This document shows positions 8,901 through 18,877 of a stretch of 64,000 nucleotides of DNA, piece by piece. The position numbers were made by a program, and so were the translations under genes. The notes beneath the pieces were generated by a model. That model saw only the letters and a program-made list of their open reading frames with translations, was not told the origin of the DNA and did no database searches. The stretch is from an uncultured SAR86 cluster bacterium (GTDB lineage Bacteria > Pseudomonadota > Gammaproteobacteria > Magnimaribacterales > Magnimaribacteraceae): positions 1 to 64,000 of the forward strand of contig CALJVP010000013.1 of assembly GCA_937773605.1 (NCBI GenBank), written 5' to 3'. Within the stretch, counting starts at the first letter, position 1; each line of letters opens with the position of its first letter.

Positions 8901-11220
8901 AATCTGTATCTAACCTTCACAGTGAAGTTGTCTGCTTGAGGGTCATTCCAAGGACGTTTATACAATTCGCCCAAGCTGTCTTCCCTATCAAATTCAACAA
9001 TTCTCCCCCCTTTGGAGTAAACCACATACAGGTAAGCCAATGGCAAGATCTCATAACGGTATCGTATTTGAAAAGCTAAATCACTCAGACTAAAAGGAGG
9101 CAAGCGCCAAATCAGCAGGATTCAACGAAGCCAGATGAATCTCCAAGATAGGCTTTTGGTTCTCTGGCAGTAAAGGCCACCATCTGAGCTTTCACCCTTA
9201 ACTCATGCTTGTCTCCTCCAAACCAATTCAATCCAGCCACGGTGACTCTTTGTTTTTTCTCGTAAGTTCCTAATAAATTTCCTTCAACCCAATTTAGCCA
9301 ATCGTCTTCTTTATTGTGTTGATACATCAAGTCTAAACTGAGGTTATCCTTTAGAGCGAATTTACCCATGATCATATAAGTGGTACTAAAACCCAAAGCC
9401 GAGGACATCCATTGAGTTCCTTTTTCTCTGTTAACTTGCAGCACGTAATTAAAGAAATTTTGTGAAGGTCCCATGAATTGCAGCATGGTTCCATAATTCT
9501 CTGGTTTCTTAATGTATGGTGCAGTGACATCACCTCTGGTTATCCAGTAATCTTTACTCGCGGTTCTGTAAAAATTTGTGAATTCAACATTGGTGGTATT
9601 CTTAAAGCTGCCGTTATAACTTAGAAACGTAGAAAGACTAGCTTTATTTAAATCCGCATTGCCCTCATAAGACACTCCAAGCTGAAAATCATTTGAAAGA
9701 AAGACGGAAGATTCATCGTAATCTGAGAATTTCAAACCATTTTGGCTGCCTGCAAACAACCAATTATCTGTAACCTGATAACCCATATCCGATATGTCCG
9801 TTCCTTCATCAAAAAAGAAAACTCCAAAATCATGCCATCTTCCTTTCCTGGGTGAGGCCGTTAATCTAAACCTAAATGCATCTCCTGACTGCTTGGTTCC
9901 ATCCAGTCCTTGATCAACGTCCGAGGTTATGAAAACTGTATCTATTCTCATTTTATCCGTAGGTCTGTAGATTAAATCCACAGAATGCACATTTGCCTCT
10001 CTATCAAGAACCGGTCGTTTTGTGTAAGTAGTCAAATAACCTATGGAATAATTCTCTGAATTCTTTCTGGTTCTTACGGCATAAAAATCTCTTCCGCTGC
10101 TGAACTCTGTATCGGCCTCTGAAGCTCCCAAAAAGCCAAAGTCTAAGGATTCGTCTTGTTGTGTGTACCTTACGGCGTAGTCTATGTCAGAAATTCCTAC
10201 TTTGCTTGACTCGCAAGCATCCTGTCTAGCTTCAGAGTACTTAGAGCAATTATAATCAGGTGCAGCTCCAATTCTTCTAGTGTTTATTAAGTAAAAGAAC
10301 ATATAGCCTTTAACATCGAACAACGAATGATTCTCTGAGAAGAATGGCCTCTTATCTGAATAAAAGGTTTCACTGGAAGAAAAATTAACCACAAGTTCAT
10401 CACTTTCAACTTGTCCAAAATCAGGGTTTAGAGCTACGTTAAGTTGCTTGCCCGAATCAATTTTCCAGAATATCTCTGCGCCTGCTTTGGTATCCAGATC
10501 TTCAAGAATCCTGTCTTCCGTCATGTTAACGAATGGGAAAAAATCTAACTTTGAAACACTGTAATTTTTAAATTCATAATCATGAAAAAGAGACATAAAT
10601 TTCTCTTGCCTAGGATTGCCTTTTATCGAGGTGTTCACTCTGAATTCTTCCCTGACCATTCTCCAAAAAGATAATTTAACCTTTCTCACGTCTCCTTCTT
10701 GAGATTTCATCGGGGCAATACTCCACGGAATAAACATTTCAATAAACCAAGTATCCCCTTCGATATGAGTAGCAGAATCCCAATCAGCATCCCAGTCATA
10801 ATTGACTTCATTTTCATTTCTGTAAATACCGTCGCTTATTGAACCTCCAGCAGAAACAGTAAAGGAATAAGCAGCAAGGCCATTACCATCAAAATCGATT
10901 GCTAAGCCCGCCTTGTCAGCGTTCCCCATTTCATCGTCTCTTTCGTGTTTATTTGAACGAATTGACTCTCTTGGTTGCTCATTGATGAAGGCAAAATACA
11001 TTCCTTTCTCATCTTCTTGAATTAAGACTTTTTGGTAATGTTTGGGTTCAGCCAAAGAAAATGGCATTGATTCGTAATACTTAGTCCACTCCCTTGCTGA
11101 AGACCAATCCTCCTCATCCAACACCCCATCAATGTTTATGTCCAGCGTGTAAGCGGGTATTGAGATAAGAAATGAAAACGTTAAGACGAGGGCAGAAAAG
11201 AAACTTAGCTTCCTATGCAA
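8897..11220 (-). pseudogene. frameshifted CBM9/DUF5916 outer-membrane protein (paralogue A)
   Basis: Starts at TTG 11220 with GGAG 9 nt upstream and a Sec signal peptide ending near AYT (residue 25). A CBM9-like domain (about 27-210) precedes a DUF5916 beta-barrel region. It closely resembles the intact gene at 11331-13619. The frame breaks near the C-terminus. Aligned without gaps to the paralogue, the reading goes SGFV, then NPADLAL (+1 frame), then PPFSLSDLAF (+2 frame), so two extra C bases on the plus strand at about 9123 and 9101 explain it. The last 68 codons (8897-9103), ending in the barrel-type RYRF, are in another frame. As read, the 702-aa product lacks its last barrel strands. 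Pseudogene or sequencing error are both possible. Confidence 0.85.
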
Positions 11221-11330
11221 GGCGTGTACTCCTAAAAATAAGCCGACATTTTATAGTCAGAGAAGATAAATACAAGCAGGAAATAGGTAATTACTAATAT
11301 GCTATAACAGAACAGAGTTAAAGAATTATT

Positions 11331-13619
11331 TTAAAATCTGTACCTAAGTTTTACAGTGAAGTTATCACTTTGTGGATCATTCCAAGGCCTCTTATATAAT
11401 TCACTTAGATCATCTTCGGTGTCATCAGCAACGATGCGTCCTCCCTTAGTGTAAACAACGTACAAGTATGCCAATGGCATAAATTCATATCTGTATCTGA
11501 CCTGAAAAGCTAACTCACTGAGTGTTATAGGAGAAAGATTAATATCGGATGGGTTAAGGTTTCCATAAAGATCCCCTAAATAAGCCTTAGGATCTCTGGC
11601 AGTAAAAGCCACCATTTGAGCTTTGATTCTTAGTTCATGTTTGTTGCCTTTAAACCATTGTAAACCCGCAATCGTAGTCCTTTGTTTCTTTTCGTAAGTG
11701 CCTAAAACATTGTCTTGCAACCAATTAAGCCAGTCCTCTTCTTGGCCATGTTTGTAAAACAAACTCAGTGAAAGTGTATCCGCAGGGGAGATACTTACTT
11801 TTCCTTGATAAGAAGTTTGCCATCCTAAAGCAGCTGAATATCGACTGCCCTGACGACGATCTACTTCAAAACCGTACTGCAAAAAATCATCACTTGGGCC
11901 TCTGTACTCAAGTTCCACGCCGTATCCCTTTGGCATATTGATATAAGGGGAAAGTGTAGATTTTCTTGTGATTAGATTATCCTTTCCAGTGGTCCTGTAA
12001 AAAATCTCTGCTTTAATTTCGGAAGTATTCGTGAAAGAATTTTCTGCTGAAAAAGAAAGCCCAGAAGGTTCTTTCTCAAAATCAGAAGTTGATTTGAGGC
12101 TGTATCCAATTTCATATTTTCTAGCTCTGGTAATAGAATCTTGAGAAAAATTAGTCTGTTTAATCGATGCTCTTCCACCTATCATCAACCAATCATTTCT
12201 CACTAAATAGCCCATGTCATTTATATCAAGATTTTCATCAAAATAATAAACACCCACTCCGTTGTGTCTGTTCTTGCTTGGGTCGTGACCGTACCCTATG
12301 GTTAGTCCATAGCCTGTCTCGCCGTTTACATCAGATGCAAGAACCGCTCCCGATAGCCTCCTAATGCTAGAAGGTCTGTATTCAAAATCCACAGCATTTA
12401 CCTTTGCAGTTCTATCGATGATAGGCCTATTAACGTAAGTCCCTAAATATCCTAGAGAGAGATTATCTCTTTTCGTTCTTAATCTTGCTGCGTAAAAATC
12501 TTTTCCTTCACTAAATTTTTCATTTGCTTCGAAGGCCCCGAGGAACCCAACATCAAAGTTTTCTCCCTGTTGAGTGTACCTAAAAGCAGCATCTATATCG
12601 TTTGATCCCTTTTGAGCATCTTCACATAGGTCTTGTTGAAGAGAAAAGTCTTCAGAACAATTATAGTCTGGTGATGCACCGATCCTTCTTGTATTTATAA
12701 CGTAGAAAAATCTATACCCTTGAACATTAAAAAGATTATGATTTTCAGAGAAAAAAGGCCTTTTATCTGAATAAAAAGTTTCAGAAGCAGAAAAATTTAC
12801 TACCACTGCGTCACTTTCAACTTGTCCAAAGTCTGGATTAAAAGCAGCATTTAATTGTCTGCTGGAATCAATCTTCCAAAAAATTTCTGCCCCTGCTTTG
12901 TTATCTACCTCACCTTCTAGCCTATCTTCATTCAATGTGAGATAAGGGAAATAGTCTATTTTAGAAGATTTATAGTTAGTAAAAGTAAAGTCATTAAAAG
13001 CAGATAGATAGATATTTTGATAAGGACTGCCCTGAATTGTAGCGAAGACTCTGCTGTAACCAGCCATCATCCTATAAAAGCCTAATTTCACTTTCCTATT
13101 AGGACCTGATTGAGCTTTCATTGGTGCAACAGACCAAGGTATAAAAACTTCTGAATACCAAACACCATCTCCGATAGTTGTTGCTGATAACCAGTCTGCA
13201 TCCCAATCGGTATTCTTGTCGTTTTCATTTCTATAAGTAGCGTCACCTATAGAACCTCCTGAAGAAACAAAAAACTGATATCCAGTTAAGCCATCGGCAT
13301 CGAAGTCGATCGTCACTCCATTTTTATCGGCAATGGATCTCTCGTTGTCTCTTTCATGATTTTGAGACCTCATGCTTTCATTGGACTGATAGTTTTTATA
13401 ACCTAAGTAAATCCCCTTTTCTGACTCTTGAATAAGTATTACCGTTTTAAAATCGGTTACTTCATTTAAGGAGTATGGAAAAACCTCATAAAATTTTGTT
13501 ATCTGACTGGCATCCTTCCATTCCGGATCATCTAAAATACCATCAACCTTTATTTCAGAAAAAATAGGCATACTGAATATTAAAAGCCATGCGCTAAATC
13601 GCAATTTCAAAGTATTCAT
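11331..13619 (-). CDS. CBM9-like/DUF5916 outer-membrane beta-barrel protein (paralogue B)
   Basis: 762 aa. The signal peptide (about 1-21, AWLLIFSMPIFS) is followed by a CBM9-type domain (about 23-210; KVDGILDDPEWKDA, NERSIADKNGVTIDFDADG). The rest (about 225-762) is DUF5916, rich in alternating aromatic strands and ending in the terminal Phe of outer-membrane barrels (VKLRYRF). Family members are widespread in Bacteroidota and gammaproteobacteria, often near TonB transporters; function is unproven. A role in binding or passing glycans or other polymers at the surface is inference. Immediately downstream is a near-identical-architecture paralogue, so the pair is a tandem duplication. DUF4399 and flavin reductase genes lie 7 nt and further upstream. 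Confidence 0.85.
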   Translation of the reverse strand: MNTLKLRFSAWLLIFSMPIFSEIKVDGILDDPEWKDASQITKFYEVFPYSLNEVTDFKTVILIQESEKGIYLGYKNYQSNESMRSQNHERDNERSIADKNGVTIDFDADGLTGYQFFVSSGGSIGDATYRNENDKNTDWDADWLSATTIGDGVWYSEVFIPWSVAPMKAQSGPNRKVKLGFYRMMAGYSRVFATIQGSPYQNIYLSAFNDFTFTNYKSSKIDYFPYLTLNEDRLEGEVDNKAGAEIFWKIDSSRQLNAAFNPDFGQVESDAVVVNFSASETFYSDKRPFFSENHNLFNVQGYRFFYVINTRRIGASPDYNCSEDFSLQQDLCEDAQKGSNDIDAAFRYTQQGENFDVGFLGAFEANEKFSEGKDFYAARLRTKRDNLSLGYLGTYVNRPIIDRTAKVNAVDFEYRPSSIRRLSGAVLASDVNGETGYGLTIGYGHDPSKNRHNGVGVYYFDENLDINDMGYLVRNDWLMIGGRASIKQTNFSQDSITRARKYEIGYSLKSTSDFEKEPSGLSFSAENSFTNTSEIKAEIFYRTTGKDNLITRKSTLSPYINMPKGYGVELEYRGPSDDFLQYGFEVDRRQGSRYSAALGWQTSYQGKVSISPADTLSLSLFYKHGQEEDWLNWLQDNVLGTYEKKQRTTIAGLQWFKGNKHELRIKAQMVAFTARDPKAYLGDLYGNLNPSDINLSPITLSELAFQVRYRYEFMPLAYLYVVYTKGGRIVADDTEDDLSELYKRPWNDPQSDNFTVKLRYRF

Positions 13620-13626
13620 AAAATCC

Positions 13627-14025
13627 TTATTTCTTTACTTCTATGGTTATTTTCTTTGATATTAACGGGTTAGAGTGAGGCACGTGGAACCAATTGCCGA
13701 GAATTAATTGCAGATCGTGATTTCCAGGTTCTAAATTTAAAGTGGTTTCAGTCTGACCTCCACCAAAATGTAAATGATTCTTATCAGTTGGAATAGGCTT
13801 AGTGAGATCTGGTAACTGCTTTAAATCTATAAGCAAATGATGGTGACCAGTTCCGGGTTTATCAACGCCAGCTGGAGCTACGCCCATCCCAGAAAGACCG
13901 AATACTACTCTTACTGGATTTACGACCTGAGAGCCGTCTTTTGGCTCGATGATATACACATAAGATTCATTGCTAAAAACAGATGCAGAAAGAATAAAAA
14001 AACAAAAAGTAAACAGCTTCTTCAT
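13627..14025 (-). CDS. secreted DUF4399 protein
   Basis: 132 aa with a Sec signal peptide (MKKLFTFCFFILSASVFS, cleavage near residue 18). The mature part matches DUF4399: EPKDGSQVVNPVRVVFGLSGM, then a His-rich GTGHHHLLID (about 60-69) and NHLHFGGGQTET, ending in a Pro-rich strand WFHVPHSNPL. The repeated His residues suggest metal binding in the periplasm, but this is inference; the family has no established role. It is 3 nt downstream of the flavin reductase gene and 7 nt upstream of the DUF5916 gene, so probably one transcript. Confidence 0.85.
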   Translation of the reverse strand: MKKLFTFCFFILSASVFSNESYVYIIEPKDGSQVVNPVRVVFGLSGMGVAPAGVDKPGTGHHHLLIDLKQLPDLTKPIPTDKNHLHFGGGQTETTLNLEPGNHDLQLILGNWFHVPHSNPLISKKITIEVKK

Positions 14026-14028
14026 GAA

Positions 14029-14505
14029 TTAAACTAAATATTCTCCTCCACCATACATTAACGGACCTTCCTTATTGTTATTTTTAACCTTTACCACCTC
14101 TCCAAAAAAGACCGTGTGGCTTGTGTGAGAAAAAGAGTCAAAACAACGGCAAAAAATATTTGCACTTGATTCAGTATTATAAGGTATCCCTTCGAACAAA
14201 GACCACTCTTCTGAATTAAATCTAGAATCTTCATTATCAGCAGAACTGCAAAGGTTAGCTAAATCTATTTGATCTTTAGCGAGAATATTAATACAAAAAA
14301 ATCTTTCTTTATCTAAGATCTGATGAATGGATGCCTCTTTATTAACACAAACTAGCATAGATGGTGGGTCCAAAGACAACGAAACAACAGATGAGGCTGT
14401 CATTGCATGTTTTGTATCCTCGTACTGAGAAGAAATAACATTTACCGTGGAAGCAACTCCTCTCATGGAATTAAGGAACTCTTTTTTTAACTCTGAATCA
14501 TTCAT
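14029..14505 (-). CDS. flavin reductase-like domain protein
   Basis: 158 aa FMN-binding split-barrel protein. MRGVASTVNVISSQY, then HAMTASSVVSLSLDPPSMLVCVNKEASIHQIL and FCINILAKDQ are the hallmarks of the HpaC/RutF flavin reductase family, which supplies reduced FMN/FAD to two-component monooxygenases. HTVFFGEVVKV and the C-terminal PLMYGGGEY complete the fold. No partner monooxygenase is adjacent, so the partner is unknown. First gene of a minus-strand series with DUF4399 and the two DUF5916 genes; divergent from rsmD over 67 nt. Confidence 0.85.
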   Translation of the reverse strand: MNDSELKKEFLNSMRGVASTVNVISSQYEDTKHAMTASSVVSLSLDPPSMLVCVNKEASIHQILDKERFFCINILAKDQIDLANLCSSADNEDSRFNSEEWSLFEGIPYNTESSANIFCRCFDSFSHTSHTVFFGEVVKVKNNNKEGPLMYGGGEYLV

Positions 14506-14572
14506 TGAGTGCGCACGCTAGCATGTCTTATTTTTGGTTGCCAGTTAATAGTACAATAAATTAATCTAAATT

Positions 14573-15136
14573 ATGCCTAAGAGAAAACCACACACAAAAA
14601 TTATTGGAGGGATGCATAAAGGAACTAAGATTCCTTACAAACCTTCCGAGACTATAAGGCCTACAGAAAACAGGGCAAGAGAAACCCTTTTTAACTGGTT
14701 AATGCACGATATAGAAGGGGCCATCTGCTTGGATATGTTTTCTGGGACCGGAGCACTTGGAATAGAAGCTCTCTCCAGAGGTGCAGAAAAAGTTATTTTC
14801 TTAGAAAAAAACAAAGACCTATGCTTGATTATAAATAACTTACTAGAAAAGCTCTTCTTAACGCAAAAAGCTGAAGTTATTCATACTGATTCTTTGAAAT
14901 ATCCCCTGGAAAAACTTAACTTAATATTTGATATTGTCTTCTTGGATCCGCCATTTCGAAAAGACTTCTTGAATAATGTGTACAATAAATTTGATAAAAC
15001 AACGCTACTTCGTGAAGGTTCTCTAATCTATGTTGAATCCGAAGAAGAGTTAGAGATAAACTTTATGTCTTGGAAAGAAATTAAAAAATCAAAAGGTGGT
15101 CAAACAAGATACGGCCTTTATTTAAATGAAAGCTAG
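14573..15136 (+). CDS. rsmD: 16S rRNA (guanine966-N2)-methyltransferase
   Basis: SAM-dependent methylation of G966 in 16S rRNA. N-terminal basic segment with IIGGMHKGTKI and the family motif IRPTENRARETLFNWL (about 28-43), SAM-binding DMFSGTGALGIEALSRGA (about 54-71) and catalytic NPPY-type motif written DPPF (about 127-130). 187 aa is typical. It overlaps the next small membrane-protein gene by 11 nt. Function is well established for the family. Confidence 0.93.
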   Translation: MPKRKPHTKIIGGMHKGTKIPYKPSETIRPTENRARETLFNWLMHDIEGAICLDMFSGTGALGIEALSRGAEKVIFLEKNKDLCLIINNLLEKLFLTQKAEVIHTDSLKYPLEKLNLIFDIVFLDPPFRKDFLNNVYNKFDKTTLLREGSLIYVESEEELEINFMSWKEIKKSKGGQTRYGLYLNES

Positions 15137-15383
15137 ACTTTATCTTTTAGCGATTATGTCTGCAGCCATAATGGTTTTATTCACCAGCGAAAGTAATTTT
15201 TTATTGGACCCGCTAGCAATTATTGTTAATGGAAAAGATATCAGTCTATCCGGTCAAGTGATAGTCCTATTGATAGTGTCTTTAACGCTTTGCTTAATTT
15301 TTACCCTAGGAATTATTGATAGGATAATTTTATCCTTTGGATCTAAAGGGAAAAAAGAAATTGATGTAAATAAAAAAAACTGA
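15126..15383 (+). CDS. small two-helix membrane protein, unknown
   Basis: 85 aa not recognised. A membrane segment at about 4-19, a short polar loop (ESNFLLDPLAIIVNGKDISLSG) and a second segment at about 44-66, with a lysine-rich cytosolic tail (GKKEIDVNKKN). The 11-nt overlap with rsmD and clean coding composition support expression. It ends 4 nt from the convergent stop of rho. Function cannot be inferred. Confidence 0.6.
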   Translation: MKARLYLLAIMSAAIMVLFTSESNFLLDPLAIIVNGKDISLSGQVIVLLIVSLTLCLIFTLGIIDRIILSFGSKGKKEIDVNKKN

Positions 15384-15387
15384 AAGG

Positions 15388-16647
15388 CTACTTTCTTTTC
15401 ATTGACTCAAAAAATTCAGCGTTGGTCTTATAGTCTTTTAGCTTATCAAGAACCCACTCCATGGCAGCAGTATCGTCCATTTCATTAAGTAATTTTCTAA
15501 GTATTGTTATATTTCTTAACTCTAAATCTTCTGTTAACAAGTCTTCTCTTCTTGTTCCAGTTTTACGGATATTGATAGCCGGGAATACTCTTTTTTCTGC
15601 AATTTTTCTGTCCAAATTAATTTCTGAGTTTCCTGTTCCTTTAAATTCTTCAAAAATCACTTCGTCCATACGAGAGCCCGTATCAATTAAAGCGGTAGCT
15701 ATGATAGATAAACTGCCTCCGCCTTCAATATTTCTGGCAGCACCAAAGAATCGCTTTGGTTTTTGGAGGGCATTAGCATCCACACCACCGGTTAAAATTT
15801 TCCCTGAAGCTGCTTGAGTTGAATTATAAGCTCTGGCTAATCTCGTTATAGAATCCAGCAATATAACAACATCATGCTTGTGCTCTACTAACCTTCTGGC
15901 TTTATTAATTACCATTTCAGCAACTTGAACGTGCCTTGTTGGGGCCTCATCAAAAGTACTGGCAATTACTTCGCCTTTAACCGATCTCTTCATTTCAGTA
16001 ACTTCTTCTGGTCGCTCATCCACTAAAAGAACCATAATTTTACATTCAGGATTATTTCTTTCAATTGAGTGAGCAATGCTCTGCAATAATAGTGTTTTAC
16101 CGGCTTTAGGAGGCGAGACAATTAATGATCTTTGTCCTTTCCCTGTTGGTGCGGTCAGGTCAATCACCCTTGCTGAAAGATCTTCGGTGCTTCCGCTTCC
16201 CAACTCAAAAAACATTCTTTGATCTGGGAATAAAGGGGTTAAATTCTCAAAAGAAACTTTATTTTTAGTCTTGTCTGGATCTTCAAAATTAATCTGTTCT
16301 ATCTTCAATATTGCGAAGTATCTTTCGCCATCTTTGGGAGAGCGTATTTTCCCTTGGATAGTATCACCTGTTCGCAAGCCGAAGCGTCTAACTTGGCTTG
16401 GCGAAACGTAAATATCATCCGGACCTGATAAATAAGAGGAATCGGGAGATCTCAGAAACCCAAAACCGTCTTGCAAGATTTCAAGTACGCCCTCTCCTTC
16501 TATGTCCTCACCGCTCTTTGCCTTACTCTTTAAGATTCCAAAGATTACGTCTTGTCTTTTTGCTCGGGAAGCATTTTCTACACCGCAAGACTCTCCGAGC
16601 TTAATAAGCTCTTCTACTGGCATAGTTTTTAATTCTGATAACTGCAT
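15388..16647 (-). CDS. rho: transcription termination factor Rho
   Basis: Hexameric RNA-dependent ATPase/translocase that ends transcription. 419 aa, the same size as the E. coli protein. N-terminal Rho_N helix bundle (about 1-45), cold-shock-like primary RNA site ([13 protein letters not shown], about 61-73), Walker A PKAGKT with K181 and K184, Walker [14 protein letters not shown], and Q-loop/R-loop region with [19 protein letters not shown]. It follows trxA as in E. coli (trxA-rho), with a 105-nt leader containing unusual homopolymer and hairpin sequence that may take part in autoregulation. Confidence 0.97.
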   Translation of the reverse strand: MQLSELKTMPVEELIKLGESCGVENASRAKRQDVIFGILKSKAKSGEDIEGEGVLEILQDGFGFLRSPDSSYLSGPDDIYVSPSQVRRFGLRTGDTIQGKIRSPKDGERYFAILKIEQINFEDPDKTKNKVSFENLTPLFPDQRMFFELGSGSTEDLSARVIDLTAPTGKGQRSLIVSPPKAGKTLLLQSIAHSIERNNPECKIMVLLVDERPEEVTEMKRSVKGEVIASTFDEAPTRHVQVAEMVINKARRLVEHKHDVVILLDSITRLARAYNSTQAASGKILTGGVDANALQKPKRFFGAARNIEGGGSLSIIATALIDTGSRMDEVIFEEFKGTGNSEINLDRKIAEKRVFPAINIRKTGTRREDLLTEDLELRNITILRKLLNEMDDTAAMEWVLDKLKDYKTNAEFFESMKRK

Positions 16648-16668
16648 AAAATTCGATTAGATTTTGCG

Positions 16669-16686
16669 AAAAAAGGGGTTTTTTTT
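16669..16686. other. A6-G4-T8 homopolymer inverted repeat in the rho leader
   Basis: The plus strand reads six A, four G, eight T; on the rho-coding minus strand this is A8-C4-T6 directly 22-39 nt before the start codon. It can form an all A-U stem with a CCCC loop. A second T7 run lies just upstream. It could slow transcription or mask the ribosome site; function is speculative. Confidence 0.4.
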
Positions 16687-16718
16687 GAAAAAAACGATTT
16701 GGAACTGAAAATAATCTA

Positions 16719-16738
16719 ACACCCTTGTTCTGGGGCGT
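16719..16738 (-). terminator. hairpin after trxA
   Basis: Minus-strand RNA reads ACGCCC-CAGAACAA-GGGUGU, six pairs including one G-U, 14 nt past the trxA stop, followed by UAGAUUAUUUUC. A weak terminator or a leader stem for rho; without a clean U-tract it is only a candidate. Confidence 0.35.
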
Positions 16739-16752
16739 CTACTTATTTTTCT

Positions 16753-17073
16753 TTAGAGATTAGATTCTATAAATTGTGTTAGTTGAGTTTTACTTAAAGC
16801 GCCTACTTGTTGCGCTATCAATTCACCGCCTTTAAAAATTGCTAAAGTGGGAATGCTCATTACGTTTTGTTTTGCAGCAGAAGCTTGATTTGAATCAACA
16901 TCCAACTTTCCTACTTTCAATCTATCAGAATATTCAATTGCTATTTCTTCAACTATAGGCCCAACCATTTTACAAGGCCCACACCAAGTAGCCCAATAGT
17001 CTACTAGTACTGGTTTTTCTGAAGCGTCAACTTCATTTTCAAAATTGTCATCAGTGAGTGTGACAACGTTCAT
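16753..17073 (-). CDS. trxA: thioredoxin 1
   Basis: Cytosolic 106-aa dithiol reductase with the WCGPC active site (C31, C34), cis-Pro in SIPTL (about P74) and the buried Asp24 in PVLVDYWATW. These are all classical thioredoxin features. It lies upstream of rho in the same direction, as in E. coli. AGGAGG is present 5-10 nt before the ATG (plus-strand cctcctt), one of the few strong Shine-Dalgarno sites of this window. Confidence 0.96.
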   Translation of the reverse strand: MNVVTLTDDNFENEVDASEKPVLVDYWATWCGPCKMVGPIVEEIAIEYSDRLKVGKLDVDSNQASAAKQNVMSIPTLAIFKGGELIAQQVGALSKTQLTQFIESNL

Positions 17074-17172
17074 AAATCCTCCTTGGATAAATTAATGGTA
17101 AAGTTTTATTTACCTTTTATTTCATTATTGAGGCTATCTTAAACTTTTTCAAGTCCATCTAGCTTAATAAAT

Positions 17173-18840
17173 TTAAGTTGTTACTGCCCCTTTAGAAGCG
17201 GAAGAAACCAAAGTTCTGTATTTACCTAAAACACCCGTCTCTTTTGTTTTCTTAGGGCACACCCACTTTTCAGACCTAGAAGCTATTTCTTGGTCAGAAA
17301 CATTTAAATTTACTTGGTTTGAATCAGCGTCTATTGTTATCTCGTCACCGTCTTGAACTATTGCCAAAGGTCCGCCGTCATAAGCCTCAGGCGTGATATG
17401 ACCTACTACAAAACCATGGGTTCCACCCGAGAATCTTCCGTCAGTTAGAAAGGCAACCTTATCTCCAAGCCCTTTACCCATTATTGCTGCTGTCGGACTT
17501 AACATCTCTCTCATGCCAGGGCCTCCTTTCGGACCTTCATACCTTATTATGAGGACATCGTTCTCTACTATTTGTCCGTTCATAATCCCTTTCATAGCAT
17601 CTTCTTCTGAATCAAAAACTCGAGCTTTGCCGGTAAAGGTTGTTCCTTCCTTACCAGAAATTTTAGCAACAGCTCCTTCGGGAGCGAGATTTCCATATAA
17701 CATCCTTAAGTGACTATCGCTCTTAATGGGTTTATCAAAAGTATGTATTATGGATTGATCTTCGGGATAATCTTGTACTGAAGTTAAATTTTCTTCCAAA
17801 GTCTTTCCGGTAACCGTCATCTGCCTTCCATCCAAGAGTTGCTTTTCTAATAAAGTACGCATCAAAGGCAAGATTCCTCCAATCTCTATCAGTTCTGACA
17901 TTAAGTAATTGCCGCTAGGCCTCACGTCCGCTAGTACAGGAGTTCTTTTTCCAATTCTTTCAAAATCATCCATGGTCAAATTAACTTCTGCCTCATGAGC
18001 AATTGCCAATAAATGTAAAACGGCATTGGTAGAGCCACCCAAAGCTATGACTACTGTAATCGCATTTTCAAAAGCTTGTTTCGTAAGAATATCTCTGGGC
18101 TTAATACCTAAGTTTATTAAATTACTAACAGCCTCCCCGGCGGCTCTCGAATCCTCCAGTTTAATCTTTGAGACAGCTTCTTGGGCTGAGCTGTTAGGCA
18201 GACTCAGGCCCATAGCTTCAATGGCTGAAGCCATAGTGTTCGCAGTGTACATCCCCCCGCAAGATCCTGGTCCGGGTATTGCCTCGGATTCAATTTGAGT
18301 TAATTCAATATCAGAAATTTTTCCTTCTGAATGTTTTCCCACCGCTTCAAAAACTGAAACTACATCCGTTCTATTTTTACCAGGTCTAATACTCCCACCA
18401 TAAACGAAGACAGCGGGCCTATTTAATCTGGCAATCGCCATCAAACACCCAGGCATGTTTTTATCACAGCCGCCTAAAGCGACTAGACCATCAAAGCCTT
18501 GGCCTCCAACTACTGTTTCGATTGAGTCTGCAATTACCTCTCTCGAAACTAAGGAATACCTCATTCCTTGAGTACCCATCGAAATTCCATCTGAAACAGT
18601 GATGGTATTAAAAATCACAGATTTTGATCCTGTTTTATCAGCTCCTTCAGCAGCGGCATCTGCCAATGTATTGATGTGCATATTGCATGGTGTAACCATG
18701 CTCCAAGTCGAAGCAATACCGATCTGCGGTTTAGAAAAATCTTCGTCTTCAAATCCAACAGCACGTAACATAGCTCTTGAAGGAGCTTGTTCAACTCCAT
18801 CAACTATAATTGAAGAATGCTTTCTCTTATCGTTCGACAT
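17173..18840 (-). CDS. ilvD: dihydroxy-acid dehydratase
   Basis: Dehydrates 2,3-dihydroxyisovalerate and its methylvalerate homologue in valine/isoleucine synthesis. Cluster ligands are visible as C52 (TPCNM), C125 ([10 protein letters not shown]) and C194 (GPGSCGGM); three Cys in these positions indicate the [2Fe-2S] type typical of 555-aa IlvD. Metal/substrate motifs [10 protein letters not shown] and [13 protein letters not shown] are present. It is separate from the ilvBNC operon at 1-4 kb. A TATAAT lies only 6 nt before the ATG, so the message may be leaderless. Confidence 0.96.
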   Translation of the reverse strand: MSNDKRKHSSIIVDGVEQAPSRAMLRAVGFEDEDFSKPQIGIASTWSMVTPCNMHINTLADAAAEGADKTGSKSVIFNTITVSDGISMGTQGMRYSLVSREVIADSIETVVGGQGFDGLVALGGCDKNMPGCLMAIARLNRPAVFVYGGSIRPGKNRTDVVSVFEAVGKHSEGKISDIELTQIESEAIPGPGSCGGMYTANTMASAIEAMGLSLPNSSAQEAVSKIKLEDSRAAGEAVSNLINLGIKPRDILTKQAFENAITVVIALGGSTNAVLHLLAIAHEAEVNLTMDDFERIGKRTPVLADVRPSGNYLMSELIEIGGILPLMRTLLEKQLLDGRQMTVTGKTLEENLTSVQDYPEDQSIIHTFDKPIKSDSHLRMLYGNLAPEGAVAKISGKEGTTFTGKARVFDSEEDAMKGIMNGQIVENDVLIIRYEGPKGGPGMREMLSPTAAIMGKGLGDKVAFLTDGRFSGGTHGFVVGHITPEAYDGGPLAIVQDGDEITIDADSNQVNLNVSDQEIASRSEKWVCPKKTKETGVLGKYRTLVSSASKGAVTT

Positions 18841-18846
18841 GCACTA

Positions 18847-18852
18847 ATTATA
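18847..18852 (-). promoter_or_regulatory. -10 box of ilvD (near-leaderless)
   Basis: Minus strand reads TATAAT-TAGTGC-ATG. With a normal 6-8 nt from -10 to start, transcription would begin at or beside the ilvD start codon. No good -35 (TTGACA) is found at 16-18 nt, which keeps confidence moderate. Confidence 0.45.
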
Positions 18853-18877
18853 AGCGAGAATTAGCTCCAGTAGTATT

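Noticed and set aside
18841-18877. Leader peptide or attenuator before ilvD
   Set aside because: No Leu/Ile/Val-rich ORF or hairpin in the 37 nt; a -10 lies beside the ATG.
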